Of a DNA stretch of 64,000 nt, positions 12,052 through 22,909 are shown piece by piece. The notes below the pieces were generated by a model. That model had not been told where the DNA came from and ran no database searches. It was given only the letters and a program-made list of their open reading frames with translations. How positions within the stretch are numbered: the stretch's first letter is position 1; the number at the start of each line of letters is the position of its first letter. Both the position numbers and the translations under genes were made by a program. Source of the DNA: Curvularia sp. ZM96 (taxonomy: Eukaryota; Ascomycota; Dothideomycetes; Pleosporales; Pleosporaceae); the NCBI GenBank assembly GCA_022457065.1, contig JAJGBQ010000007.1, forward strand, positions 1,550,001-1,614,000, read 5' to 3'.

Positions 12052-13081
12052 TTAAGCATTTTTGACGGCCATCACGATAGCACCCTTTGCGCCTTGATCC
12101 AGGCCGTCGAGCTTCGCCATGTCGTCCTCGTCCAGCTCGAAACCGTACACATCGGCGTTGCTGACAATTCTAGAAGGCGTGTCACTTTTGGGGAGGGGCA
12201 CAAAGCCTTTCTGGAGACTCCATCGGATGAGGACTTGGTTGGGCTCCTTGTTGTGTTTCTTGGCGATGCTGGCGAGCGTCTCGTCGTTGGCCTTTTCGTT
12301 GCGGACAATGGGGCAGTACGCTTCGACTACGATGTTGCGTTGTTTGCAATAGTCGACAACCTCGCGTTGCTGGCACCATGGGTGAAGCTGGTGAAGTTTG
12401 TTAGATCTTTTGTGCAACTTGACAGCGAGTGTGACACACCTCGATCTGGTTCACAGCAGGTAGAGCTTCCTTGCTGTCAATGGTAGCAATCTCGTCGATG
12501 TGCTGGATACCATAGTTGCTGACGCCAATGTCTCGCACCTTTCCTTGCTCTTTTGCCTTTTTCAATGCCAGCCACATTGTCTTCCTGGCCTCTTTGCCTT
12601 CGTTTGGGCTGTGAATGAGAAAGAGATCTGCATAGCCGTCCTTTCCAGCAAGCTTCTCGACACTGTCGACAATCTTCTTGTACGCCGACTCGACATCTTC
12701 GCCAGGACTCAGAATTTTGGACGTAATGTATATGTCCTCGCGCGGAAGCCCGCTTTCAGCCACTGCCTGCCCAACCTGTTCTTCGTTGGCGTAGTATTGC
12801 GCTGTATCGATGTGTCGGTAGCCGGCCTCAAAGGCTTTCTTGCACGACTTGACGCATACGTCCTTGGGCGAGAGGTAGACACCGAATCCAATCTTTGGAA
12901 TCTTGTACTTTGAATTCGGCAAGTCGAAAGTCGAATTGATGCTGAGTGTGCTGGCTGACATGGTGAATAGCGGGGTAGCAAGAATAGAAGGATGCTTCAA
13001 CAATGCTGTCAGTGGCGGACGAGTGGCAGTGTGACGGATTGCAATGCGGGATGTGCAGAAGACTCGAGGCAATATAAGCAT
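12052..13081 (-). CDS. Aldo-keto reductase (AKR superfamily)
   Basis: Two exons, 13081-12440 and 12387-12052, with a 52-nt intron. The (beta/alpha)8 NADPH-dependent oxidoreductase signatures are all present: KIGFGVYLS near the N-terminus, YRHIDTAQYYANE supplying the catalytic Asp and Tyr, ITSKI with the catalytic Lys, and LFLIHSP with the catalytic His. The cofactor part near the C-terminus reads LPKSDTPSRIVSNADV. Starting at 13081 gives 325 residues with an Arg/Ser/Thr-rich leader lacking acidic residues; starting at 12961 (MSASTLS) gives 285 residues, close to the core family length, with a good ACC before ATG. Both starts may be used. It reduces aldehydes or ketones; the substrate is unknown. 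Confidence 0.92.
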
Positions 13082-13724
13082 GCCAGGTTGCTCAGGTTAC
13101 GTGGACGATTTGTTGTGCTACCGCATCTTCAACGAAGCCCGATGCGCTGCATAACACAGCTGCTGTATTAGTGGTGATGTCACTGTATGCACCGTCCAAA
13201 GCTCTTTGGTGGGGCTTCCCAATATACAGTGGGGTTTAAGAAGGCACATAATGAGAGCTCACCAAACTATTCCATGAAGGGAATACAAACGCGCCAATAT
13301 GTTTGGTATGCAGTAACAAGAGGTGATGTTAAGCAGGTGTGTTGGTTCATCAACGCCTGTCTACTATGCTCCAAGCCTACCAAACTACCCCATCCATACA
13401 ATATCTAACAGAGTGGAGCATCGAAGATAATTCAAAACTGAATATAGATACCGAAGCGACAAAACGATTAGTGTTGCAGGTAGTAGGCATAGTTGCACAG
13501 AGTTCAGCTGTCGGATAAGGGAACAATCCGCTCGCGCGATTGACTGAGGACGAAGGAGTGTGAAGAAATCATGGAGTTAGGCGGGACACCACAGCATATT
13601 TGCTGCGAATTTGTCTTATTGTTTATCGCAGGCTCAGAACTTCTATTCAACCGTGGACTGTATCCTGGTGAACCTGTATGTAGCTGCCATGTTCACACCA
13701 CCGCCATTATCCTTTGTCCGTGAT
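13082..13724. other. Intergenic region upstream of the aldo-keto reductase
   Basis: No supported coding region. A 73-codon plus-strand ORF near 13187 has no recognisable features. Confidence 0.45.
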
Positions 13725-14244
13725 TTAGTTGATCTTTTTCAGCTCGACCTCGCTATGATAAAGTCAGTATCGTGCTCCAAGCTCATATTCGGACGGAGCA
13801 ATGACTTACAAGATAAGGTCAGAGTTGGGAGGGATCAGACCAGGGAATGACCTGCATATCCATCAGCATTCATGAACATAAGCTTCTTCTCACAGCAACA
13901 ACTCACTGGGATCCGTAGGCGAAGTCGCTGGTAATGTCCAGCCTGGCCTTCTCGCCAAGCTTCATCTGCACAACACCCTCATCCCAGCCCTTGATGACAC
14001 GGCCAACGCCAATCTTGGTCTGGAAAGGACCACGGCCAGTGGTGCTGTCGAACTGCTTGCCCTTGTCGGAGCTGCCTTCCTTCAGCCAGCCAGTGTATTC
14101 CATGGTGACTGTGTCGCCCTTCTGTGGGGATGGGCCGTTGCCCTCCTGGATGATGGTCTTGGTGACACCCATTGCGCGTGCGGTCGAAGTGAAAGCTCGA
14201 GTGGTGAGGCGGTTAAGAGAGGAAGGGCTGAAGATGCTTCTCAT
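13725..14244 (-). CDS. FKBP-type peptidyl-prolyl cis-trans isomerase
   Basis: Three exons: 14244 (or 14172)-13907, 13851-13810 and 13752-13725. The short start at 14172 gives 111 residues, the size of FKBP12. The FK506-binding core is clear: GDTVTMEYTGWL, KGKQFDSTTGRGPFQTKIG, VIKGWDEGV, LGEKARLDI and DFAYGSQSFPGLIPPNSDLIFEVELKKIN. The last residues are only obtained by splicing both small introns; without the second the frame stops early. The aromatic pocket residues (Y, F, D, W, Y) are in place, so it should catalyse proline isomerisation and bind FK506/rapamycin. The in-frame ATG at 14244 adds 24 residues rich in Ser, Arg and Thr without acidic residues, a probable mitochondrial presequence. 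Confidence 0.94.
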
Positions 14245-15263
14245 GTGTGGAGCGAGGAAAAAGGTGAAGGAAGGATGGCTGCTGGGGACGAGTAAAAGAG
14301 GGTACCATGGAGGGGTAGCTCTGGTGGGGTGGTGGAGTGGGGTACAGATCGCCGGTGCACAGCCTCGTACATGATGCAAGGGCAAGTACGACGCCCACAG
14401 CCAATGGGCGGAGCACGTCTTTGCCGTTTCGAGTACATCGGGCGTGTGTTTTGCATGCGTGGAGGATGGCGTGATTCTGACTAAGTTAGGGACCCTAGGC
14501 TTGTGTAGTTGCTTTGTCAAGGTGTGGGTGTAGGAGATGCTTTGGTGCAGAGTGCCGGACAAGTGCAGCTGCTGGATGATGCTTTTGGCGGCTTGGACTC
14601 ACTACCATATAAATCACAGAGCCAGTTGGGTTATTGGCAGACTGATAATTTGCCAGTTTCCATAGAATTGTTCAGGCCAAGAGTATCTGACTACCCAGTA
14701 GGGCCTTCAACTACTATTTTAAATATCCACATATGCCAATCACCCAACCAAGCTATGAATTGCAATCACCTGGTGTCACTGTAATCAGAGCACCACACCC
14801 AAACGCCATGCTTATGCAGAGAGGAGATGTTGTACAGCTGTTTATACTCGAGTTTCCGTCATGCTCGGTTCACCCAAACCACGACTTGTTCTTCCTGGCT
14901 TCCTTTCTCGCAGCTTGCTGCATATATATTAGTAACCGTTTATCAATGTCGATACAGGTCGTGGAAGGACAATCGCAGGAGCGCATGCGGTGCACAGTCG
15001 GTAGGCGCAACGTACCCATTGCTCTTTGCATTCCCGATACGCTCTGTCAAATGCCTGTTAGCAGATATTCCTACATAGTTCCATCGGCTACAGCCTCAGG
15101 CTGCGGCATTGCTCCTTGTCGACTTACTGGAAAAAGTCCGCGCACATAGCCCTTTCTCCACCATTTCTCTTCAAACACCGTATGCTCCTGTCTGCAGCCT
15201 CTTGGCACGGGTCAAAGTACTCGCTGTACGCTTTGCTGATTTGAGAGTGAATCAGCTTTATTC
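14245..15263. other. Intergenic region upstream of FKBP
   Basis: About 1 kb with no supported gene. A 138-codon plus-strand ORF at 14733-15149 has no domain or plausible neighbours. Confidence 0.4.
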
Positions 15264-15377
15264 TCATTCTTCACAATAGGGCTGCAGCTCAATTGGCAGG
15301 GTGGCGTACTTGTCGAACTTTCTGGCTTTGTCGCCAGACCATTCGTCCGCTTTCGAGGGTGTAGGCTTCTCTGGCAT
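15264..15377 (-). CDS. Possible small protein or terminal exon, 37 residues
   Basis: An ATG at 15377 opens a short Lys/Asp-rich frame ending PIELQPYCEE. Just upstream, on the same strand, an eight-T tract followed by CAG (15406-15416) looks like a good 3' splice site, so this could be the last exon of a gene whose earlier exons I could not place. I do not recognise the product. The evidence is codon-like composition and the splice-like tract only. Confidence 0.3.
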   Translation of the reverse strand: MPEKPTPSKADEWSGDKARKFDKYATLPIELQPYCEE

Positions 15378-15416
15378 TGCAACAAGTCTAGGATAGCGTG
15401 CGACTCTGAAAAAAAA

Positions 15417-16902
15417 GCAATTGGATCTCGAGTGAATCGTGCCTATTGGGATGAGTTGCGCAAAGCCAGACGTCGAAGCAGATGGTTGAGACAGAGGCCG
15501 CGGAGGTGTGTTATCGATAAGCGGGTTACCTAGGCACGGCAGCGGCCACAGCGGGACGTGTGATGGACTTCCTTGTCGTACAGCGGGACCCAACGCAAGT
15601 GACATGGCATCATCCTACTGTAGGCTTAACTAGCTCTGCTTGTTGCTTCTTTTGCCCCGATATTCCTGGTTGCCGGATGACGGTATTGTGTACTCTCCTT
15701 CAGTTTCACCACATAAAACGCACGCGACATCTCATCGTGCTAAGCGCTGGTCAGGCTGTAAAACATGGTCAGAGCCCGTCGTGTCATGGCAGTCTAATTC
15801 AGATCGAAGCCTGGTATTCGATCGGACTTCCGGCCAGCACGGGCTCCAGGGTGGCTTCGACCTGAGGAGTGTGCGCTTTCCGTATGGCAACAAATACGGA
15901 GCTGAAGCTATGCATTCAACAGAACTCGTCACACAAGGGTGGTATGTGCAATCATCTCCACTTGACTGCAGTGTCTCCCTCGAACGCAACGCCACACTTG
16001 ACATTCACTGTGAGCACGACCTATATAAGGCTGAGCTGCTCCAACAACATAGCTTGGCCTTGGCTCTATGCATGACCGACATTTCATGTCAAGACCTGTG
16101 GCTGCGAAAATCGCGAATTTAGTATACTAGGTACACCATGGCCAGCTGATATCGGTTGAGACCACGGTTCAGAAAAGTATCTTTCGATCCAGTATCATCT
16201 AGGGTTCTTGATCATGGAGGAGACCGGGCTCTAGAGGTGCTACCAACGAGGCCAATGTTTTGGTGTTGTCGTCAGTACCAAGTAGTATGTGCAGGGTTTG
16301 GCCGTGAGCTGTGCTGTAGTCTGACCGAGCCATGTACATACGAAGTAGCACCGACAATCCTCTCGCCACCAATAGCGGCGGCTATAGACAAGCAGTGCTC
16401 TAGACTTTGCCCAGAGCCAGGCTGAAGCGTTTTGAAGGCTCTCTGAAATATTGCCACAGTGATGCCGTTGTGGCGTCCGGTCAAGCTGGATCGATGTCGG
16501 GAGCATCGCTACGAGTCGCGTGCCCACGTCATTGGTGTTGAGGACCCGTAAGGACGAGGAGCGGCCAATGAGATAATGCCATGGTATGGAATTGACATGG
16601 CTCAAGGGAATGGTTGGCGGTGGTGGACGACGGGGATTCGGGGCTGGCGCTAAAGACGGAACGAGGGCGAGGGTGGAATGTGAACGGCTGCTGCGGCAAA
16701 TTGACGGGAGCAAGGGCAGTGGTGACCGAGCGCCAACATAACTTCGACTAGTAGGCCCGCACTTGCATGCATAACCACTGCCAGCCATACTCGCAGTCCT
16801 TCTCTACCAGGGCAAAGTCCCATGTGAGCAGATGCTCCATCTTCCAACCTCCCGGCTGCCCTCGTCGTCGTCCGCCCACACAGAGACCCATCGCCCGCCG
16901 CC
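15417..16902. other. Intergenic region upstream of the RING-protein gene
   Basis: No supported gene. Long minus-strand ORFs at 16240-17198 partly overlap the RING gene in antisense and show no domain. Confidence 0.4.
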
Positions 16903-19900
16903 ATGGACAATCGAGCGTCGCCGACCCCGCCCACCGCTCGCTCCAAGAATTCATCCTCGTCCATCGCATCCTCTAGCACGCCCTCACATGCCGCCACGGT
17001 CTCACAGTCGGCCGGCATGTCTTCGACGTCACGGCCCGGGCGCGGAGGCACTCCGACGGCCAGCCGCTCTGCCTCGAAGCTGGGCGACGGCGACAAGCCG
17101 GCACGCGCGGCGAGCAAAGACAGCCTGAAGCAGAAGATGATGCTGAAGAAGGAAGAGACGCCCCAGCCGAACAAGGCAGAAGAGGTGTGATATCCCACTC
17201 ACCGCACCGACGGCCACGAGCACTAACATCCGCCAGCAACTCAAAGCCCTCAAGGTCGAGTTTGACAGCCTTCGCACCCACCTTACCTGCAAGATCTGTG
17301 ACCGTCTGCTGTACCAGCCTTTCACCATATCATGCGGACACACGTACTGCTACACAGTAAGCCAAGCGCATGTATCACCGCATCTGTCAACATCTAACGT
17401 GTCTAGTGCCTCTGCACCTGGTTCGTTAGCAACAAGGCTCGCAAGACATGTCCCGACTGCCGCATTGTCGTCAAGGATCTGCCTGCCCCCGCCTATGTGG
17501 TGAGTCAAGACAAGCCAAACCAAAGATGTCCATGATAAACTCTCTCTAACACACATGTCTAGATACGGGATATGACCAACGTCTTCATAGCCCGCGCCGA
17601 GCTGCTTCCGCTAGGGGAGAGCCTCGACGATCACAAGAAGTGGCAGAAAGACGAAGCCGATGCCGTGCAGCAGGACAAAGACAATGAGGATCCCCGCACT
17701 GGTGGCCTTTTCAAAGGCTGCTTTCGGCACGCCCAACACCAACGAGGTCCCTCGCTTCAAGTCGTCCGTGACCAAGAAGACGGAGTTGACCGCTGCCCGG
17801 TTTGCACTTGGGAACTGGAAGATGGCGGCTGCACTCAGTGCGGACTGATATTCGATGAGACTGGCGAAGTTTCCTGGGGTGACAGCTTCTCGGGCTTTAG
17901 CGACATGGATGAGATGTCAGAGCACGACACAGATATCGATGCTGAGATGGACTTTGAGCACGGTGAATACGACGATTACGACGACGGCATGGCTGACTGG
18001 GGATATCCCCCTGATGACTCGGTCATGATGCGCCGCTTCCTCGAGGCCGGAATACCCCCACATGCAGCCGCCTTCGCTCGACGCCGCCCAATCTCCCACA
18101 GCGAAGCCGGCAGCCGACGTTCATACACTCAAAGTATAGTCTCTGACATATATGGCGATGAGATGGACACGGTCGAAGAGGAAGACGAAGAAGGCCTGGA
18201 TGAGGACTCCTCCATGAACGACTTTATTGACGATGATGAGGTACCAGCCTCGAGTTCACCAAGCGACGCGTCTTCCACACCTGGCCCCATGCCTCAACCT
18301 TCAGGCAACAGAGCACGACCAAATGCCAGAGCACGCCGTATCGTCGAGTCCGAGACGTCGTCTAACCGCTCGAGCGTCGTTGAAGGGGACGAGGACGAGG
18401 ACGAAGAGGACCAAGGGCCGATTCGCAGAGGTGTGAGAAACCCCGCTCAGACCCGTGCTCTACACCGGGCAAACGGCTCAAGATCCTCCCATGAGACAGC
18501 TTCGTCAGCGTCTACTGACGTCTCCAACGATGAGGAGCTTGACGAAGATACTCAGGCCTTGCTAAGAGAGGAGGGGTGGATGCTGCAGCGGGACGATGAC
18601 GATGAAATGGGCGAAGAAGACGAAGAAGACAGCGATGGAGGAAGAACGACCGTTGGGTGGGAACCGCTTGCGAACTCAAATGACAGAAGCCGAATGGGCG
18701 GTTCTCTAACACCTACTGCAGATCGTCCTCGGCCTAGTGCCCCCATCCGACCGCCTTCACGAACCGGCAACACTCGTGTCTTGAATGCCTCCCGTGGCCT
18801 GCGTCGAAGACCGTCTGTTCCCCCTACCTCGGCAGCCCCTTACGAAGATGGCGAAGCAGACGACGATGACTCGGATCAAGATCGTGACGTTGAGCTGGCT
18901 ATGCACACTTTGCGGACACGCCGCTCACAAGCTCATATGCGGAATTTAGCAGCCTTTTCAAACCCTACTGCTCGCTTGGTCAATCGCGGGGCTGCTCAGG
19001 TTGACGGGACAAACGAAGGGGATACTGATGATAACTCGGACACTTCACAAGGGCACGCACGTGGTGCTCCTCGTGTGCAGCGCCGAGAATACGATCCGCG
19101 TATCAGTTGGATGTTTGCTGCGCACCAACAAGCTCTCCAACAGCACCAGATGGCAGGAGCATTGATAGACGTCGAGCCACGAGCCATTACTCCGCTTTCT
19201 CGTCCCCGCACGAGGAACAGGAATCGACCCAGCCCGGCACAGGCATACTCTCCCTTCTTGCCCCCTGCACGTCTCAGGACACCATTGATGGACAACACGT
19301 CAAACCTTGCTATGGATCCTCGCATGCCCATATCGCCGCCTCGGAGAAGCGCCATGTCTCCAGGATTCCCGGCCATGGCGCACAACGGCAACATGAGCAG
19401 GTTTGATCGTGCTCCTTCTGTTAGCTCAAATAGCAATACTTCTACCATCTTGACCCCTGGCTCATCTACTCCCACGTCTCAACATTCCATCGATAGCATA
19501 GCACAGACACAAGCTGCTGCGGCTATGGACATGATTGACCGTCCGCAGAGCCGTGTCAGTGCTCGCCCCTCTTCAGCAAATAGTAGGAGGAACTCTGGAA
19601 ATTTTGCCAATGCTTTTCCTCACGCTGGCATGGGACTGCATGTTCAGGGCGCGGCTCTCCCACCCTTTGCGGCTCGAGGTAATCCTTGGGCTGCTTTTGT
19701 CCAAGCACGTGGTGTGCGAAACCGCAACTCGCGCCAACTCCTGCGAAACGAGTCTTCGGTAGCCACTTTGCGGCCGGCGAACTCTCGTGTCAACGTTCGA
19801 GAAGCCGGCACTCAGCAACCAAGTGCAAGACCTCAACCATCACGTCTCAACCTCAGACCTCAGCCATCGAGGCGTCAGCTCAATCCTCAAGCTTCGACCC

Positions 19901-20448
19901 GAACTCTGCGGGCAAGTGAGCACGGAAGGCCACCTCCTTCGCCCACCCAAAACCCTCAATCCCCTGGTCAGCCTGCTGCTCGTCCAACCGGACTGACGCA
20001 GGACGAACGCAACATGCGAGCTCGTGAGCTTATTGAGACGAGGAGACAGGCGCTTGGACAACGCGAGAACAGTGTCCCTGCGCGTACCAATCCCTTCACC
20101 CAAGGCTTCCAGCGTCCAGCCAACCCTACTGGCTCGCCTCAGATGCAACAGCCAGCAACCGCGCAGCATGTGAGAAGCAATTCAAACGAGTCCATAAACT
20201 CTACAGGCACAGTGCAAGGCGGCTCCGCATCACCCGTGCTTGGTCGGCGTCGGAGCAACCGTAACTTGCACAACCCCTCCTCTCCCGGCTTACATTCGCC
20301 GACGCAAGGAGCATATACTGGCCCTGCGCCAGCCTACTCCAACAGCTACTACCGTCCTAGGCAGGGCACTCTGAATGGCGCACAAGCACCTTACGAGTCT
20401 ACATTGACGACGAATATGAGTCCCATGATGGCGGGCCCTCTTATCTAA
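16903..20448 (+). CDS. Large RING-finger protein, probable E3 ubiquitin ligase (Psh1-like)
   Basis: Four exons: 16903-17184, 17237-17356, 17407-17499 and 17563-20448, giving 1126 residues. A C3HC4 RING lies at about 112-152 (C112, C115, C127, H129, C132, C135, C149, C152), assembled only after splicing of two introns that cut through it. A second zinc module with two CxxC pairs is at about 243-258 (RCPVC ... CTQC). A Lys-rich helix precedes the RING. RING plus a following C4 zinc module resembles yeast Psh1, the centromeric-histone E3 ligase; this link is inferred. The remaining 850 residues are acidic and then Ser/Pro/Arg/Gln-rich, without folded domains. Likely a nuclear ubiquitin ligase. 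Confidence 0.85.
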
Positions 20449-22042
20449 AAATGGGGTTTCCTGGAAGACAAAAGAAAAAAAGACTACGGCCAAACTCCAT
20501 TCTATTTTTTGTTTTTTTTGTTGGCGTTTTGTTACAGCACTGCACATTCATTTAGCATTTTGGAGGGGGTATATGGGATACACCACGGTTTCTACAAGCG
20601 TGATGGACACGAGATATGAGATTCAGAGCCCTTTTTGCTTATAGCACCATTTTCCCCGTACTTGTTTTTGAGTTGATTTGTTTTGAACTCGTTTTCAGCG
20701 GCATCAGAATGTGGTCCTGTCTTCCCGAGCGAGCTTTTTTGTTCAAAGCATTTTACTGGCGTCATTCCTTTTTTGCGCGCGGGACGGCTACTATACCACG
20801 ACAGCATTGAACGGTTGGGATTCCTGAAGATGACGTGAAAACCGGATGGAGTTGGGGAGACGAGAAGGGAGAAACGATATGATACGATATGATTTGTATG
20901 CAAGCATGTTTTTTTTCCTCTTCATATTTCTTCCTCTCTTAATTTATGTAGTTGCATTTACGAGAGCACAACGTGAGACTTTACTCCACATTATCATCTA
21001 CTTTGTTTGCTTGTGTGCATCCTTGTGTGATGTTGAAAACGTGTCAATGCCAAACATGGCACCATTTCCTTATGATTTTTCCGCCACCGGCTGGCATGAT
21101 CGACATGCCACCATCCAACGCCGATCACGAGGTGCGATCATCTTGTGTCAATCAAAAAAGTGGAACTGATTGCGTGTGCCGACATATCTCACTGGGGGAA
21201 TAACCCTATTTGGGAACTATGTTTCTTACACTTATGTGCAAAACCATGTTTATCGCATTCATGTGATGCTGTACTACGTACACTGTCCTGGTTCTAGCAA
21301 TTTGTGTGGATACAGTAATAGTGCCACCCTACTGGGCAGTATGCCTTGCCCTCTCTTACCATGCGTTAATAGTATGTGCGTCAAACTCCGAAGTCCCTTA
21401 TCCCACCAATGTTGACTCTCTGTTGTGTTCAGCTTAACAATCTGGTTCGTTAACCTGCAAAGCTGTACGCCCCATCCCTGCGCCGTGAATAAACATAAAG
21501 CGCGTGTCGTAATAATAATCATTCCGCCTGGAGAAAGAAAAAAACGTGAATGTGTGATGTGTCTGATAAACCAAAGTACGCGATGCAAAAGCATAGAGTT
21601 CATGACAGCTTAACCGAGCCATCTCAAACGCGTGAATAGCGGTCAAACGACCGTAAGCACCGGAAACGTGCTGCAGTAGTTATTTATGAAGAAGGGGCCG
21701 AAAGTATATGGTTGCCAGGGTCCGAGACATTAGGTTTGCTCGGGATGTGTGCGTGAGCGTATTTGCAGACCTCTTTACATTGGTTCAAAACAATCGTTAG
21801 AGCCGTTGAACCAGTCATGATAATGACTGGTACGACGGTAAGATGCGTGTAGGATCCTGGGACATGGAAGATGTGTAGTTACGCAGACGGAAGAGTAGTG
21901 GTACAAGGCCGCGGAATAATTCTCACGTGTCATCTGTCAGGTAGATGGCTCTGACGAAAACAAACGTCAGTTCACTGCACGGTCATGAAATCACTCTGGA
22001 AGACCTACCGGAGATGTTGAGATGCAAACATCTGTGCATCAA
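20449..22042. other. Convergent intergenic region, 1.6 kb
   Basis: T-rich sequence directly after 20448 looks like the RING gene's 3' UTR. No supported gene is present. ORFs are below 110 codons and overlap on opposite strands. Confidence 0.45.
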
Positions 22043-22909
22043 CTAGTCCATGTAAAAATCACCCTTGAGGATCCGTTCCTGCATAGCATCGGGAACCTTG
22101 GGCTTCGGCATCTCGCGGGCCGGAGGCTCCATGATTGTAACGCTCTTGGCACGGTGGTGAGATGGGCCCATGGCACCCAGCGACGAAGAGGGGCCGGAAA
22201 TGGATCCCCGCTCGGCTCGTGATCGGAGGTTCTCAGCGAAATTGTAACCTTCGCCTGTTGAAGCCGATGTTAGCGAGTAGTTTCCAAGTACAGTCTCGGC
22301 ATGCTCCGAAATAGTTGAAGGCCAAATGTGCGAAATGGAAGTGGATCGCCGCGAATGGGAATGGGTAAAGGGGCGGAGCAGTGAAGAGGATGAGGGCAAT
22401 GACTGCGACAATGAAGACAGACCTCGACCTCGACCAGTCGGGGGAGAGGAAGCTTTATGGATGGGTGGTCTACCATTTGGGTTCCCAACGCCTCCGTTGC
22501 CCTGCCTAACATCCCGCATTGCACGAGCTCCAAAGCTCAGCCGACGAGCAAACGGAGTTGCCGGGTTGCTGCTGCTGGAAGGACCAAAGTCGTCCTCGAA
22601 AGGACTCTCATCGACGGAGCCAGAGTTGGCACTCGAGATGCTCTCGGTCCGGGTCCTTGGGGTCTGCAGGAAGGGCGACGTCTGGCCAGGGGAGGCTCCC
22701 AGACCAATGGTGGTCAGTGAGAGCCGTCGTCGTTGAGCGTTGGCAGCAGCTGTGGTGATGGGTCCAGAAGACTGCTGTCCAACCGTTGGCAGGCTTGCCA
22801 TGCTGTTTGATCGGCCAAAGAGGTCGTGGAAAGTCTGGCTGGTGATTGAGGCCCGTCGGCGAGGATCTGGCGAGTGCAGAGGAGGGGAGTTCCGGTCGTT
22901 GGAAGACAT
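22043..22909 (-). CDS. Uncharacterised Ser-rich fungal protein, 288 residues
   Basis: Single open frame from ATG 22909 to TAG 22043. The first 130 residues are Ser/Thr/Pro/Arg-rich, with several RRxS/RRLS sites (RRRASITS, RRRLSLTT, ARRLSFGAR) that fit basophilic kinases such as PKA. A more conserved-looking part lies toward the C-terminus: GEGYNFAENLRSRAERGS followed by KVPDAMQERILKGDFYMD. There are no membrane segments. I do not recognise the family and assign no function. Regulation by PKA-type phosphorylation is inference from the motifs. Confidence 0.75.
   Translation of the reverse strand: MSSNDRNSPPLHSPDPRRRASITSQTFHDLFGRSNSMASLPTVGQQSSGPITTAAANAQRRRLSLTTIGLGASPGQTSPFLQTPRTRTESISSANSGSVDESPFEDDFGPSSSSNPATPFARRLSFGARAMRDVRQGNGGVGNPNGRPPIHKASSPPTGRGRGLSSLSQSLPSSSSLLRPFTHSHSRRSTSISHIWPSTISEHAETVLGNYSLTSASTGEGYNFAENLRSRAERGSISGPSSSLGAMGPSHHRAKSVTIMEPPAREMPKPKVPDAMQERILKGDFYMD

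Noticed and set aside
16240..17198. Two 182-codon minus-strand ORFs
   Set aside because: They overlap the RING gene in antisense or its promoter and show no recognisable motif.
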